Below are positions 1-8,120 of a DNA stretch of 20,806 nt, in pieces (position 1 is the stretch's first letter; the number at the start of each line of letters is the position of its first letter). Source of the DNA: Elusimicrobiota bacterium (GTDB lineage: Bacteria; Elusimicrobiota; Elusimicrobia; Elusimicrobiales; UBA9959); contig DAOWGR010000109.1 of assembly GCA_030637365.1 (NCBI GenBank), forward strand, positions 1-20,806, in the 5' to 3' direction. The notes under the pieces are model-generated. The model ran no database searches. It worked only from the letters and a program-made list of their open reading frames with translations, and was not told the DNA's origin. A program made the position numbers and the translations under genes.

Positions 1-126
1 AAAGAGGCGGTAAAAGAAGGGATTAACGGTTTTTTATTTGCTCCCTTTGACAAGCAAAAAATAAAATTTTATATAAATAAATTCCTTGATGATGATAAAC
101 TCGCATTGAGAATGGGAGAGAAATAA
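1..126 (+). CDS. Glycosyltransferase, C-terminal fragment (5' end outside window), prematurely stopped
   Basis: Frame 1 reads KEAVKEGINGFLFAPFDKQK and ends MGEK before TAA at 124-126. The EAVKEGINGFLF block followed by a short helix is the usual end of the nucleotide-sugar-binding domain in GT-B glycosyltransferases (GT1/GT4 type), so this is the tail of a sugar transferase of the surface-glycan cluster. In the same frame after the stop, 127-198 reads REIAVKKYSMAKVTDELLKIYEE and ends at TAG. That is what the last C-terminal helix of the family normally looks like, so the TAA appears to be a nonsense change (or a base-call error) removing about 23 residues. The donor and acceptor cannot be judged because the N-terminus is absent. 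Family call fairly sure; functional state unknown. Confidence 0.7.
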   Translation, partial: KEAVKEGINGFLFAPFDKQKIKFYINKFLDDDKLALRMGEK

Positions 127-202
127 AGGGAAATTGCGGTAAAAAAATATTCAATGGCGAAAGTAACTGATGAATTGCTGAAAATATACGAAGAATAGAA
201 AA

Positions 203-223
203 TAGAGGCAAGAGGCAAAAAAA
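203..223 (+). repeat. Heptamer tandem repeat after the glycosyltransferase tail
   Basis: TAGAGGC, AAGAGGC and AAAAAAA follow in register (period 7), starting 5 bp after the TAG at 196-198. The core AGAGGCAAGAGG (204-215) recurs exactly on the minus strand at 18154-18165. Confidence 0.5.
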
Positions 224-370
224 CAGCGTAGATATGGTAATACAATGATAAGTTGATATGTAAATATGGAAAATAAGTTAATAAGGAGGCTCCCTATTAC
301 TTATTACCGTATAAGCGCATCATCTTTTTTTCGCCGTTGTTTTGAAAATTGTTTTACGGAGTAAAATATT

Positions 371-2281
371 ATGTGCGGTATATGCGGAAAATATAATTTT
401 GGTTCAACAAAGCCCGTTACGCGTGAAGAATTAAAAAAGATGAATGATTTGATTGTTCATCGCGGGCCCGATGACGATGGGTATTATACGCAAGATAATA
501 TCGGCCTTGCGATGCGAAGATTGTCCATTATAGATATTGCCGGCGGACATCAGCCCATGACTAACGAGGACGGTTCCATATGGGTTGTTCTTAATGGCGA
601 GATATATAATTTCCAAAGTTTGCGCGAGGATCTTTCGCGCCGCGGGCATAAGTTCAAAACAAAATCAGATACTGAAGTTATAGCGCATTTATATGAAGAG
701 AAGGGGATTGATTTTGCAAAAGAATTGCGAGGAATGTTCGCGATCTCTTTATGGGATTCGAATAAAAAAAGATTTATTCTCGCGCGTGACAGGATAGGCA
801 AGAAACCTCTTTTCTATTCCTTAAATGATAATTTCATCGCTTTCGCGTCAGAGTTGAGAAGTCTTTTAACTTTACCGGGAATTTCAAAAGAAGTGGATTT
901 TGCGGCTATTGACGCTTATTTGACTTTGCAATATATTCCAAGTCCGCTAAGCATATTTAAATCCGTTCGGAAGCTTAAACCCGCGTCAATGCTTGTTTTT
1001 GAAGACGGCAAATCGGAAATTTTGGAATATTGGGATTTGCCGCTCAAAGAAGATAAGTTTGATTCTCTTTCTCTCAAGGAAACAAAAGAGAAACTTTATG
1101 ATGAGCTTTTTGAAGCCACAAAAATAAGAATGATATCGGATGTTCCTTTGGGAGCTTTTCTTTCCGGCGGGGTGGATTCTTCCGTAATAGTGGCATTGAT
1201 GAGCAAAATATCTTCAAAACCGGTAAAAACTTTTTCAATAGGATTTAAAGAAGAAAAATTTTCCGAGCTTAAGTACGCCAAAGAAGTTGCCGATATGTAC
1301 GGCACTGATCACACGGAATTCATAGTTGAAGCCAATATGGCCGATATCTTGCCCAGGCTTGTCTGGCATTACTGCGAGCCTTACGCGGATTCAAGCGCCT
1401 TGCCGTCGTATTATGTTTCAAAGGAAACGAGAAAAAAAGTTACAGTGGCGCTGAATGGAGATGGAGGGGATGAATGTTTTGGCGGTTATTTGAGATATAT
1501 CGCGATGAAATTATATTATGTGATGAATATTATGCCGAAGGGCTTAAAGAGGCTGGCGCTTTTTACAGCAAATTTATTACCGGACGGAAACGCGCCGTTT
1601 GGGATAATTTGGCGGGGTAAAAAATTCTTGCAAGCTGTTTTGAGCGGTTCTTTTTCATCCATATATCTTGCCACCGTGTCCTATTTTAAAACACAAGAAA
1701 AAAACGAATTGCTTTCAGATAATTTTAAAAACGCGGTTGGAAAGGATTTAAACTATGCTGAACGCTATATAGCCGATTTGTTTAAAAGGGCGGAGAATCA
1801 AAACATGATAGATAAACTTCTTTATGTTGATTTTCATTCATATCTGCCCGAGTGTTTAATGACTAAGATGGATATAGCCTCAATGGCAAATTCTCTTGAG
1901 GCGCGGTCTCCGTTTCTTGATCATAAGGTGATTGAATTCGCCTATCGTTTGCCAAGCAATATGAAATTGCGCGGCTTAAACAAAACAAAATGGATTTTAA
2001 AAGAAACATTTAAAGATATGCTGCCTGAAAAAATTTGCAAAAGAGGAAAACAGGGTTTTGGCATCCCGCTCGGGCAGTGGTTTAGAGGCGAGCTTAAAGA
2101 TTATTGGTTTTCAACTTGTCTATCGGAAAAAGCTTTAAACAGAGGATATTTTAAGCAAGCGGCATTGTTTAAGATATGGGATGAACATCAGGGTGGCAAG
2201 CGGGATCATGGATATCGTTTGTGGGCTCTCTTAATGCTTGAATTGTGGCATAATACTTACTTGGATGATTTTAAATTATAA
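371..2281 (+). CDS. asnB: Asparagine synthase (glutamine-hydrolysing) family amidotransferase
   Basis: AsnB-type enzymes hydrolyse glutamine in an N-terminal class II amidotransferase domain and pass ammonia to a C-terminal synthetase domain that activates a carboxylate with ATP. The protein (636 aa, usual length) begins MCGICG, so Cys2 is the N-terminal nucleophile after Met removal. LNGEIYNF and the RRLSIID block follow, typical of the glutaminase half. The PP-loop LSGGVDSS lies at residues 264-271, and SFLDHKVIEFAYRLP and KRGKQGFGIPL are C-terminal family signatures. A Shine-Dalgarno GGAG at 358-361 fixes the ATG. It sits inside a polysaccharide cluster, where AsnB paralogues often amidate a sugar uronic acid rather than aspartate. 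That role is an inference, helped by UDP-glucuronate-forming genes in this window. Family is certain; substrate is not. Confidence 0.93.
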   Translation: MCGICGKYNFGSTKPVTREELKKMNDLIVHRGPDDDGYYTQDNIGLAMRRLSIIDIAGGHQPMTNEDGSIWVVLNGEIYNFQSLREDLSRRGHKFKTKSDTEVIAHLYEEKGIDFAKELRGMFAISLWDSNKKRFILARDRIGKKPLFYSLNDNFIAFASELRSLLTLPGISKEVDFAAIDAYLTLQYIPSPLSIFKSVRKLKPASMLVFEDGKSEILEYWDLPLKEDKFDSLSLKETKEKLYDELFEATKIRMISDVPLGAFLSGGVDSSVIVALMSKISSKPVKTFSIGFKEEKFSELKYAKEVADMYGTDHTEFIVEANMADILPRLVWHYCEPYADSSALPSYYVSKETRKKVTVALNGDGGDECFGGYLRYIAMKLYYVMNIMPKGLKRLALFTANLLPDGNAPFGIIWRGKKFLQAVLSGSFSSIYLATVSYFKTQEKNELLSDNFKNAVGKDLNYAERYIADLFKRAENQNMIDKLLYVDFHSYLPECLMTKMDIASMANSLEARSPFLDHKVIEFAYRLPSNMKLRGLNKTKWILKETFKDMLPEKICKRGKQGFGIPLGQWFRGELKDYWFSTCLSEKALNRGYFKQAALFKIWDEHQGGKRDHGYRLWALLMLELWHNTYLDDFKL

Positions 2282-2400
2282 TTGAGAATTGTAAAAAGAC
2301 ACGCTAATGATTTTTGCAAATATTTGTCGAAATATTTAATTTTGCGATAGCGGAACGAATCAAGCGAAAATACAAGTATCATTGTTATAAATGAAAATAT

Positions 2401-3933
2401 ATGGCTGAATGTATTCTTATTAATCCTCGAAGCATTTATTTTTCAGAAGCGAGCAAATTGACGCATCCGCTCTACGCCGGAATTTTATCGCTGGCTAGTT
2501 TTCTACATGATAATAAACATAGTGTGCGCATGATTGACATGAATGTTGAAGATGAGCCGATGAGTGTTTTGCGGAATTATATATCAAAAAAGCGAAACGA
2601 AACAGTTTTAATCGGTTTTTCAGTAATGACTTCTCAGATTGTCGACGCGCTTCAGATGGCAGAGTTCCTGAAAAAAAAATATCCCGAAATCCCCATAATT
2701 TTTGGCGGAATACATCCCACTCTTTTTCCGGAACAAATTCTTGAAACCAAACTTGTTGATTTTGTGTGTGTCGGAAAAGGGGAACATGCTTTGCTGGAAT
2801 TGCTTAATTCTTTGAAAGGGGGAGGGGATTATGAGAATATCGGCGGATTGAGTTTTATTGACGATAGTGAAAACATTGTCTCTGCCAAATCCTCTCAAGT
2901 TTTCGATTTGGAATTTGCGCCATTTTTTAATTATGATTTGTTTGATTATTCCAAATTTGAATTTAGGAAAATTTCTTGCTTCGGTTGTGAAAGCAAAGTG
3001 ATGAGATGTGGAATAGTTCTTACGGGAATGGGGTGTCCGTATAAATGTTCTTTTTGCATTAACTCCGATAAAAAAAGATTTTTGGGAAAATATTGCGCCA
3101 AATCCGCAAAGCGCATTGTGGATGAAATCGAATTTTTAATAAAAAAATATAATATAGAATATTTTGATTTTTCCGACGAGAATTTTTTTGTGAATAAATT
3201 GCGCATAGAAGAATTTATTGCCGAAGTTAAAAGACGAAAATTAAAGTTTAAGTGGTTCTCCACTATTCGCGCCAATTACATATCACGGGAATATGTTAAT
3301 GCAAACATGCTTAAAAATTTGGAAGAAATAGGTTGTTGTCGTTTGGGTATTGGGGCTGAATCGGGTTCGCAAAGAATCCTTGATAAAATTAAAAAAGAAA
3401 TAAAGGTGGAAGATATAATTATGTCCGCGGAAATGTTGAGTAAGTTTAACATTACCGGAACTTATTCTTTTATGATGGGTATTCCTGGCGAGACTTTGAA
3501 GGATGTTGAAATGACATTTGAATTAATTCAAGGGTTAAAGAGGATAAACAAAAATATATCCATTATAGGTCCTCAGATATTCAGGCCATATCCCGGATGT
3601 GAGTTGTATGAAGAATGTGTTGATAAATACGGGTATAGGTCTCCCGGAACATTAGCTGATTGGAAAAAATCGTTAAATTCGTTTACAGGATATGAGAACA
3701 TAAGCAGACTAAATTGGATAAGTGATAAGAAGCTTATTAAACGATTGTCTTTTTACAGCGAGTACATGACCGTCAATGTTGACATATTGGAAATAGGATT
3801 TATGAAGAAATTGTTTTTGAAAATTTTGCAGCAGATTAGTTTGATTAGATTTAAATATAAATTTTTTGGGTTTAATTTTGAAATATTCGGGAGATTCGCG
3901 TATGAAAGGTTTAAGCGAAAAGCAAAAAAATAA
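2401..3933 (+). CDS. B12-binding-domain radical SAM protein
   Basis: 510-aa protein with an N-terminal cobalamin-binding-like Rossmann domain (about residues 1-140: INPR, PLYAGILSLASFL, VLIGFSVMTSQ, IIFGGIHPTLFPE, VCVGKGE). The radical SAM core follows, with the 4Fe-4S motif CPYKCSFC giving Cys212, Cys216 and Cys219. Downstream DFSDENFF, GIGAESGSQRIL and MMGIPGET are typical SAM-binding and barrel segments. The DxHxxG lower-ligand motif of methionine-synthase-type B12 domains is not seen, as is common in this superfamily. Such proteins perform radical methylations, ring formations or rearrangements on unactivated carbons. Its overlap with the downstream methyltransferase (32 bp) and its cluster suggest it modifies a sugar or lipid of the surface glycan, which is inference. 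No strong Shine-Dalgarno is seen before the ATG. Confidence 0.9.
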   Translation: MAECILINPRSIYFSEASKLTHPLYAGILSLASFLHDNKHSVRMIDMNVEDEPMSVLRNYISKKRNETVLIGFSVMTSQIVDALQMAEFLKKKYPEIPIIFGGIHPTLFPEQILETKLVDFVCVGKGEHALLELLNSLKGGGDYENIGGLSFIDDSENIVSAKSSQVFDLEFAPFFNYDLFDYSKFEFRKISCFGCESKVMRCGIVLTGMGCPYKCSFCINSDKKRFLGKYCAKSAKRIVDEIEFLIKKYNIEYFDFSDENFFVNKLRIEEFIAEVKRRKLKFKWFSTIRANYISREYVNANMLKNLEEIGCCRLGIGAESGSQRILDKIKKEIKVEDIIMSAEMLSKFNITGTYSFMMGIPGETLKDVEMTFELIQGLKRINKNISIIGPQIFRPYPGCELYEECVDKYGYRSPGTLADWKKSLNSFTGYENISRLNWISDKKLIKRLSFYSEYMTVNVDILEIGFMKKLFLKILQQISLIRFKYKFFGFNFEIFGRFAYERFKRKAKK

Positions 3934-4687
3934 ATTACTTAATTCCTCTCCTTTATTCGGCTGTGATAAAAAATCTTCTCAATATTATAAAGGAATAAAA
4001 ATAAAAGCCGATACTGATTTACATGAGCAATTGGCGGATATTCTTGCAAATAGAATTAAATTTGTTAAGCAAGATAAAAAATTGACGGTATTGGATTGGG
4101 GGTGTGGGGAAGGGGCGCTTTCTCAAAGACTTTATGATATGGGATGTGAAGTTATTTCGGTGGATATCAATAAATCCGATTTTAAAGCTATCGGTCCAAA
4201 ATTTTACCAAGTTGATTTTAATGATAATTTTGGAATTAAGCGATTTGTAAAAGATAATTCGTATGTATTTGACATAATTCTTTGTGTGGAGATTATAGAG
4301 CATATTAAGGATACATGGGGATTTATAAATAATATTAAAATATTGTGTAAGCCGTTGCATACCCATATTCTTATAACAACACCGAATATAAGTTCATGGT
4401 GGGCGAGATTTATGTTTCTTATGAAGGGCGATTTATGGGGATTTGATAAAAATGCGTGGATGGATCCCGGTCATATAAATCCTATAAGCGAAGTGGAGAT
4501 GAATGGAATTTTAAAAGAAAGCGGGTTTGAATGTTTAGATGTTTGGCCGGTTGGCAAATTGCCTATTCTATGGTTTTACAATTGGAAACGCGTTTTGATT
4601 AGTTTTATTATGCTGCCGGTCTATTTTTTTATGGAGGGTAGGAAAAAAGGATGGGGAATTTGTTATCACTCAATATTAAAAAGATAA
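3902..4687 (+). CDS. Class I SAM-dependent methyltransferase (UbiG/Methyltransf_11-23 type)
   Basis: 261-aa protein. SAM-binding motif I is VLDWGCGEG at residues 63-71, followed by an acidic strand end (VISVDINKSD) and a post-motif CVEIIEHIKD. The His in IIEH is typical of UbiG/COQ3-like O-methyltransferases. After TPN the sequence is aromatic-rich, and near the C-terminus there is a hydrophobic stretch (VLISFIMLPVYFFM) that may sit in or on the membrane. The ATG at 3902 is chosen because GGGAG lies just upstream (3889-3893) and because the gene then overlaps the radical SAM gene by 32 bp. A start further upstream is open but lacks a ribosome site. Substrate is unknown; a sugar or lipid-linked glycan hydroxyl is likely from context. 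Confidence 0.87.
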   Translation: MKGLSEKQKNKLLNSSPLFGCDKKSSQYYKGIKIKADTDLHEQLADILANRIKFVKQDKKLTVLDWGCGEGALSQRLYDMGCEVISVDINKSDFKAIGPKFYQVDFNDNFGIKRFVKDNSYVFDIILCVEIIEHIKDTWGFINNIKILCKPLHTHILITTPNISSWWARFMFLMKGDLWGFDKNAWMDPGHINPISEVEMNGILKESGFECLDVWPVGKLPILWFYNWKRVLISFIMLPVYFFMEGRKKGWGICYHSILKR

Positions 4688-5553
4688 TGACTGTTTTTTT
4701 ACTTTTGTTAAGAAAGTTTACCAAAGCGCTTTATAAATTTCGCGGTGGACAGCGTTTTGCGGAATTTATAAGGAAGTCTTTTTTAAGGTATGGCCAAAAG
4801 ATTTTAATAGAAGATTTTGATGAGTCATTGAAGTTTTTTTGTGAATTAGACGAACATATGGGCAGTCAAATATTTTGGCGTGGCAGTTATTCGGGAGATC
4901 AGTTGATTGTGTTGAATAAACTATTGCGGCCGGACTCGGTTTTTGTTGATGTTGGAGCCTCGCACGGAGAATTTACTCTTTTTGCCGCGAAAAGAGCTGT
5001 AAAAGGCATGGTTATTTCTTTTGAACCTGTAAAAGACTCTTTTGAAAAGCTCGGCAAAAATATTGAAATTAACAAATTTGACAAAGTGAAAACATACAAT
5101 TTTGGTTTGGGCAAAGAAAGCAAAACGCTTCCGATTTATACAAAAGGAGCCAAATTCACGGATGGCTCCGTTCATCGCGGGTTGCATACTACTTGTAAAA
5201 TGAAAGAGAGGGACAAATATATTGGAGATATCTCAATTCATCCGCTGGATAGTTTTATTGAATCCGAAGAGATTGGAACAATTGATATTATGAAAGTGGA
5301 TGTTGAGGGAGCGGAATTATCCGCTCTTCAGGGTAGTGAAGTCGCTATCAGAAAATTTAAACCTATTATTTTTATTGAAGTGGCTGAAGAAACTTGCGCC
5401 GCTATGGGATATTCGGGTCGGGAATTATTGGATTTCATCTCCAAATTCGGTTACAGTTTTGAAATAATCGGTGAAAATGGAATAACAATGCCTTTAAAAA
5501 ATATAAATGAGATAGGTGTTTTTCAAAATATCGTATGCTTTCCAAAAAAATGA
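4651..5553 (+). CDS. FkbM family methyltransferase
   Basis: About 300 aa. The SAM-binding motif VFVDVGASHGEF begins at residue 97, SFEPVKDSFEKLGKNIEIN follows, and the FkbM hallmark IMKVDVEGAELSALQGSE lies at about 213-230. FkbM-family enzymes O-methylate sugars, polyketides and glycan termini. Two starts compete. ATG 4651 has GGAGG at 4633-4637, rather far away. ATG 4687 overlaps the previous stop as TAATG and would depend on translational coupling. The residues between the two starts (hydrophobic, LLSLN) do not decide it. The gene ends by overlapping the next glycosyltransferase as ATGA, so it belongs to a coupled unit starting at the radical SAM gene. Target unknown; glycan O-methylation is the expected role. 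Confidence 0.88.
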   Translation: MGNLLSLNIKKIMTVFLLLLRKFTKALYKFRGGQRFAEFIRKSFLRYGQKILIEDFDESLKFFCELDEHMGSQIFWRGSYSGDQLIVLNKLLRPDSVFVDVGASHGEFTLFAAKRAVKGMVISFEPVKDSFEKLGKNIEINKFDKVKTYNFGLGKESKTLPIYTKGAKFTDGSVHRGLHTTCKMKERDKYIGDISIHPLDSFIESEEIGTIDIMKVDVEGAELSALQGSEVAIRKFKPIIFIEVAEETCAAMGYSGRELLDFISKFGYSFEIIGENGITMPLKNINEIGVFQNIVCFPKK

Positions 5554-6671
5554 AAATTCTTATTATTATTTCTTCAATGGACGCGGGCGGAGCTGAGCGT
5601 GTCGCTTCGCTCATATCAAATTACTGGGCGGATAGAAATTGGGAGATTGTGATATTGACTTTTGACGGCGAGGAAAATAAGTCTTTTTACAAATTGCATC
5701 CTTCAATTTTACATGCGCATTTGGATATTGCGAAAAGGCATGAGAGTGTTTTTAAAAAAATTTTTGCCACGATAAAGCGGATTTATGTTCTGAGAAAAAA
5801 TATAAAGGCGATAAAACCGGTGATAATTGTTTCGTTCATGGATCAAATAAATGTTTTAACCATGCTTGCGTCAGGATTTCTAAATATTCCCGTGATTGTG
5901 ACCGAACATGTTGATTCCAGTGTTTATCCTCCGAATAAAATGGTGGATATGATTAGAAAAGTTATTTATTCTTATGCAGCCGCGCTTATCGGAGTCAGTG
6001 AAGGGGTTTTGAAATATTTCCCAATCAAGTTAAGAAAAAAAGGTTTGGTAATCCCCAATCCGATTGATATGCGCGGTGTCGTTAAGAGAAGCGATAAAAA
6101 CGCGAATCAAAGAAAAATTATAATGGGTATGGGCAGATTAACTGAACAAAAAGGCTTTGATTTGTTGATGAAAGCTTTTAACGCCCTTAAAGATAAACAC
6201 GGTTCTTGGGATATGAAAATATGGGGAGAGGGTTTGCTGAGGGATGAATTGAAAGATTTAAGAAATAAGTTGGAATTGGAAAAAAGAGTAAAGTTTCCGG
6301 GTTTGACAAAAACTCCTTTTGAAGAATTGGGCCGGGCTGATATTTTTGTTTTATCATCCCGTTTTGAAGGATTCGGATTGGTCTTGTGCGAGGCGATGGC
6401 TTGCGGATTGCCCGTTATAAGTTTTAATTGTCCGTCCGGTCCGTCCGAGATTATAAAGCATGGAGTTGACGGCATTCTTGTCCCCCATGAAAATTTAGAT
6501 GAATTGATAAGGGCGATGGATATGTTGATGTCTGATGAATTTCTGCGAAACAAATTGGCTGTGAGCGCCGTCAAAGCTGTTGAGCGTTTTAGTCTGGATA
6601 ATATTATGGTTTTGTGGGACAAGTTGTTTGAAAAGTTGGGGTTTTCCGCTGATTCCGGCTGGCAGCGATAA
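5550..6671 (+). CDS. Glycosyltransferase family 4 (GT-B fold)
   Basis: 373-aa GT-B glycosyltransferase. The N-terminal domain starts MKILIIISSMDAGGAERVAS, the usual acceptor-side Gly-rich loop. The C-terminal donor domain carries GMGRLTEQKGFDLLMKAF (from about residue 193) and the EX7E motif EGFGLVLCE (E273 and E281), followed by AMACGLPVIS and GPSEII. These are hallmarks of retaining GT4 enzymes that transfer a hexose or similar sugar during O-antigen, capsule or glycolipid assembly. The ATG at 5550 overlaps the FkbM stop as ATGA, a classic coupling arrangement. An ATG five codons upstream (5535) is possible. It is the last gene of the coupled unit and ends 7 bp from the convergent flippase gene, with no terminator between. 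Sugar specificity cannot be read from the sequence. Confidence 0.92.
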   Translation: MKILIIISSMDAGGAERVASLISNYWADRNWEIVILTFDGEENKSFYKLHPSILHAHLDIAKRHESVFKKIFATIKRIYVLRKNIKAIKPVIIVSFMDQINVLTMLASGFLNIPVIVTEHVDSSVYPPNKMVDMIRKVIYSYAAALIGVSEGVLKYFPIKLRKKGLVIPNPIDMRGVVKRSDKNANQRKIIMGMGRLTEQKGFDLLMKAFNALKDKHGSWDMKIWGEGLLRDELKDLRNKLELEKRVKFPGLTKTPFEELGRADIFVLSSRFEGFGLVLCEAMACGLPVISFNCPSGPSEIIKHGVDGILVPHENLDELIRAMDMLMSDEFLRNKLAVSAVKAVERFSLDNIMVLWDKLFEKLGFSADSGWQR

Positions 6672-6678
6672 GTGTAAT

Positions 6679-7995
6679 TTAAATGCCGCTACTTGGCATA
6701 TCATGAGCTTGCATTTGCAGATAAGAATTTTTTACTTTCCATAGCCAAATAATCAAAAAAGAATATGTGATGATAAAAGATATTGTGGTGGCTAATATTT
6801 TAAGATGTGGAATTAGCAATATGCAAAGTATAAAATTAAGCAGTCCCGCCGATAGCGACATGAAAAGGGCGAGTCTTGAGGCTTTAATTCCTTGCGCCAA
6901 TATAATTTGTGTAAGTGAGCTTTGAATTAGCATAAGTATTCCGCATAGAGCGAATGTAATTATTAGCGTGGCATTCATTCCATATTGAGATTTACCCATT
7001 AAAGTCAAAACCGCTATTTCGATAAATACAAAAAAAATGAAAATCAGCGGGAGTAGTCGTTTTGCAAACTTTATTGATAAATCCCACAGTCTTTTTCTGT
7101 TTGTGCTGCCGGAGGATTTTGGAAATAACACGGTGTATATGGCATAAGAAATATAGCCGGCGATTCCTATTGTGCCTATATAATATGCCGCGTAAATTCC
7201 AACTTCTTTTGGTGATAAATAGGTGTTGATTATCAGACTTTGAACATTAAATATAAAAAAAGAGCCTATGCCGGAGCCTAAAAAATAAATGCCGTAATGT
7301 GTTAGTTCTGGAAGTCGTTTTTTATCAAAACATTGCGGTTTTATAAAACTATTAAGTTTTAAAATAAAAAATATAGACACCGAGCCAAAAGCTATTATAT
7401 AGGCGTAAACTATCGTTTCGAATTTTTTGCCGAATAATAATATTCCCGCCGCGAAACTTATTAGAAAAAGAAAAGCAAAACTTATTTCGCTAAATCCTCT
7501 TTGGTTGAATTTATTTAATGCCTGTTGAACACTTGATATAACATTAAAAAAGCTTACGGTAATGGCGTAAAACAGAGCAAAAATCAATAGCGTGGATGTA
7601 ATGCCAAAAAATGAACCAAGTTCTGTTCTGAAATAAAAAATAAAAAAACTTATGGTTAGGGCGCAAGGAATAAAAAATCCAAAAGCCGTGCTTATGATGC
7701 TTTTTGGGTTTTTGTTTGAAGCTCCGTATTTTACAATTGAATAATTTATTCCCATCAGCAGAAAAGGTGATAATATCGCTCCCACTGAAATTATAAGGTT
7801 TACCTTTCCATATTCATGAGGTCCCAATAATCTTCCCGCGGCTATATTGGCTAATCCCGTAAGCGCTTTGGCCGTTGCGAAACATATGCCAATTATTCCC
7901 AAATTTTTGAAAAATTTTTTTGGCCCGGCCGTTGGTTTTTCATTAAAAAGCCAGCGATAGCAAGTATTGAAAGCAGTTTCTATAATTTCTGTCAT
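6679..7995 (-). CDS. Wzx-like oligosaccharide flippase (polysaccharide biosynthesis family)
   Basis: 438-aa polytopic membrane protein with roughly 12 predicted hydrophobic segments. It has the family's early signature AAGRLLGPHEYGKVNLIISVGAILSPFLLMGINYSIVKYG, and Lys/Arg-rich loops between helices. Members of the MOP exporter superfamily flip undecaprenyl- or lipid-linked oligosaccharide across the inner membrane. It is encoded opposite to the neighbouring sugar genes, convergent with the GT4 gene at a 7-bp gap and divergent from the methyltransferase that follows. The ATG at 7995 is preferred because a GTG 27 bp upstream (8022) would lie almost at the expected transcription start of a TATAAT box at 8028-8033. 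Neither start has a strong ribosome site. Family is secure; the exact substrate is not. Confidence 0.88.
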   Translation of the reverse strand: MTEIIETAFNTCYRWLFNEKPTAGPKKFFKNLGIIGICFATAKALTGLANIAAGRLLGPHEYGKVNLIISVGAILSPFLLMGINYSIVKYGASNKNPKSIISTAFGFFIPCALTISFFIFYFRTELGSFFGITSTLLIFALFYAITVSFFNVISSVQQALNKFNQRGFSEISFAFLFLISFAAGILLFGKKFETIVYAYIIAFGSVSIFFILKLNSFIKPQCFDKKRLPELTHYGIYFLGSGIGSFFIFNVQSLIINTYLSPKEVGIYAAYYIGTIGIAGYISYAIYTVLFPKSSGSTNRKRLWDLSIKFAKRLLPLIFIFFVFIEIAVLTLMGKSQYGMNATLIITFALCGILMLIQSSLTQIILAQGIKASRLALFMSLSAGLLNFILCILLIPHLKILATTISFIITYSFLIIWLWKVKNSYLQMQAHDMPSSGI

Positions 7996-8027
7996 ATCGA
8001 TTTTCCGAGTGTCTAATGCCACGATAA

Positions 8028-8033
8028 ATTATA
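8028..8033 (-). promoter_or_regulatory. Putative -10 box for the flippase gene
   Basis: Read on the minus strand this is a perfect TATAAT inside an AT-rich stretch, 33 bp before the ATG at 7995. No good -35 hexamer is found 16-18 bp upstream (the best is TCAATA at 8051-8056), so this rests on the -10 alone. Confidence 0.3.
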
Positions 8034-8120
8034 CAATAATGAAAAGCTGTTATTGAGTGAATGAGTGTCGTCAGTTTTTTAACGGGGCTTTCCATGCGGT
8101 ATTTATGGAGGAGTGTGTAT

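Noticed and set aside
124..126. TAA recoded as an amino acid (alternative genetic code)
   Set aside because: TAA ends several complete, full-length family members in the window, so a single local event is more likely.
283..289. AAGGAGG, a perfect Shine-Dalgarno-like heptamer before asnB
   Set aside because: No start codon follows at a usable distance, and asnB has its own GGAG at 358-361.
6107..6622. 171-codon minus-strand open frame
   Set aside because: Lies fully antisense to the conserved donor domain of the GT4 gene, with no ribosome site or recognisable domain.
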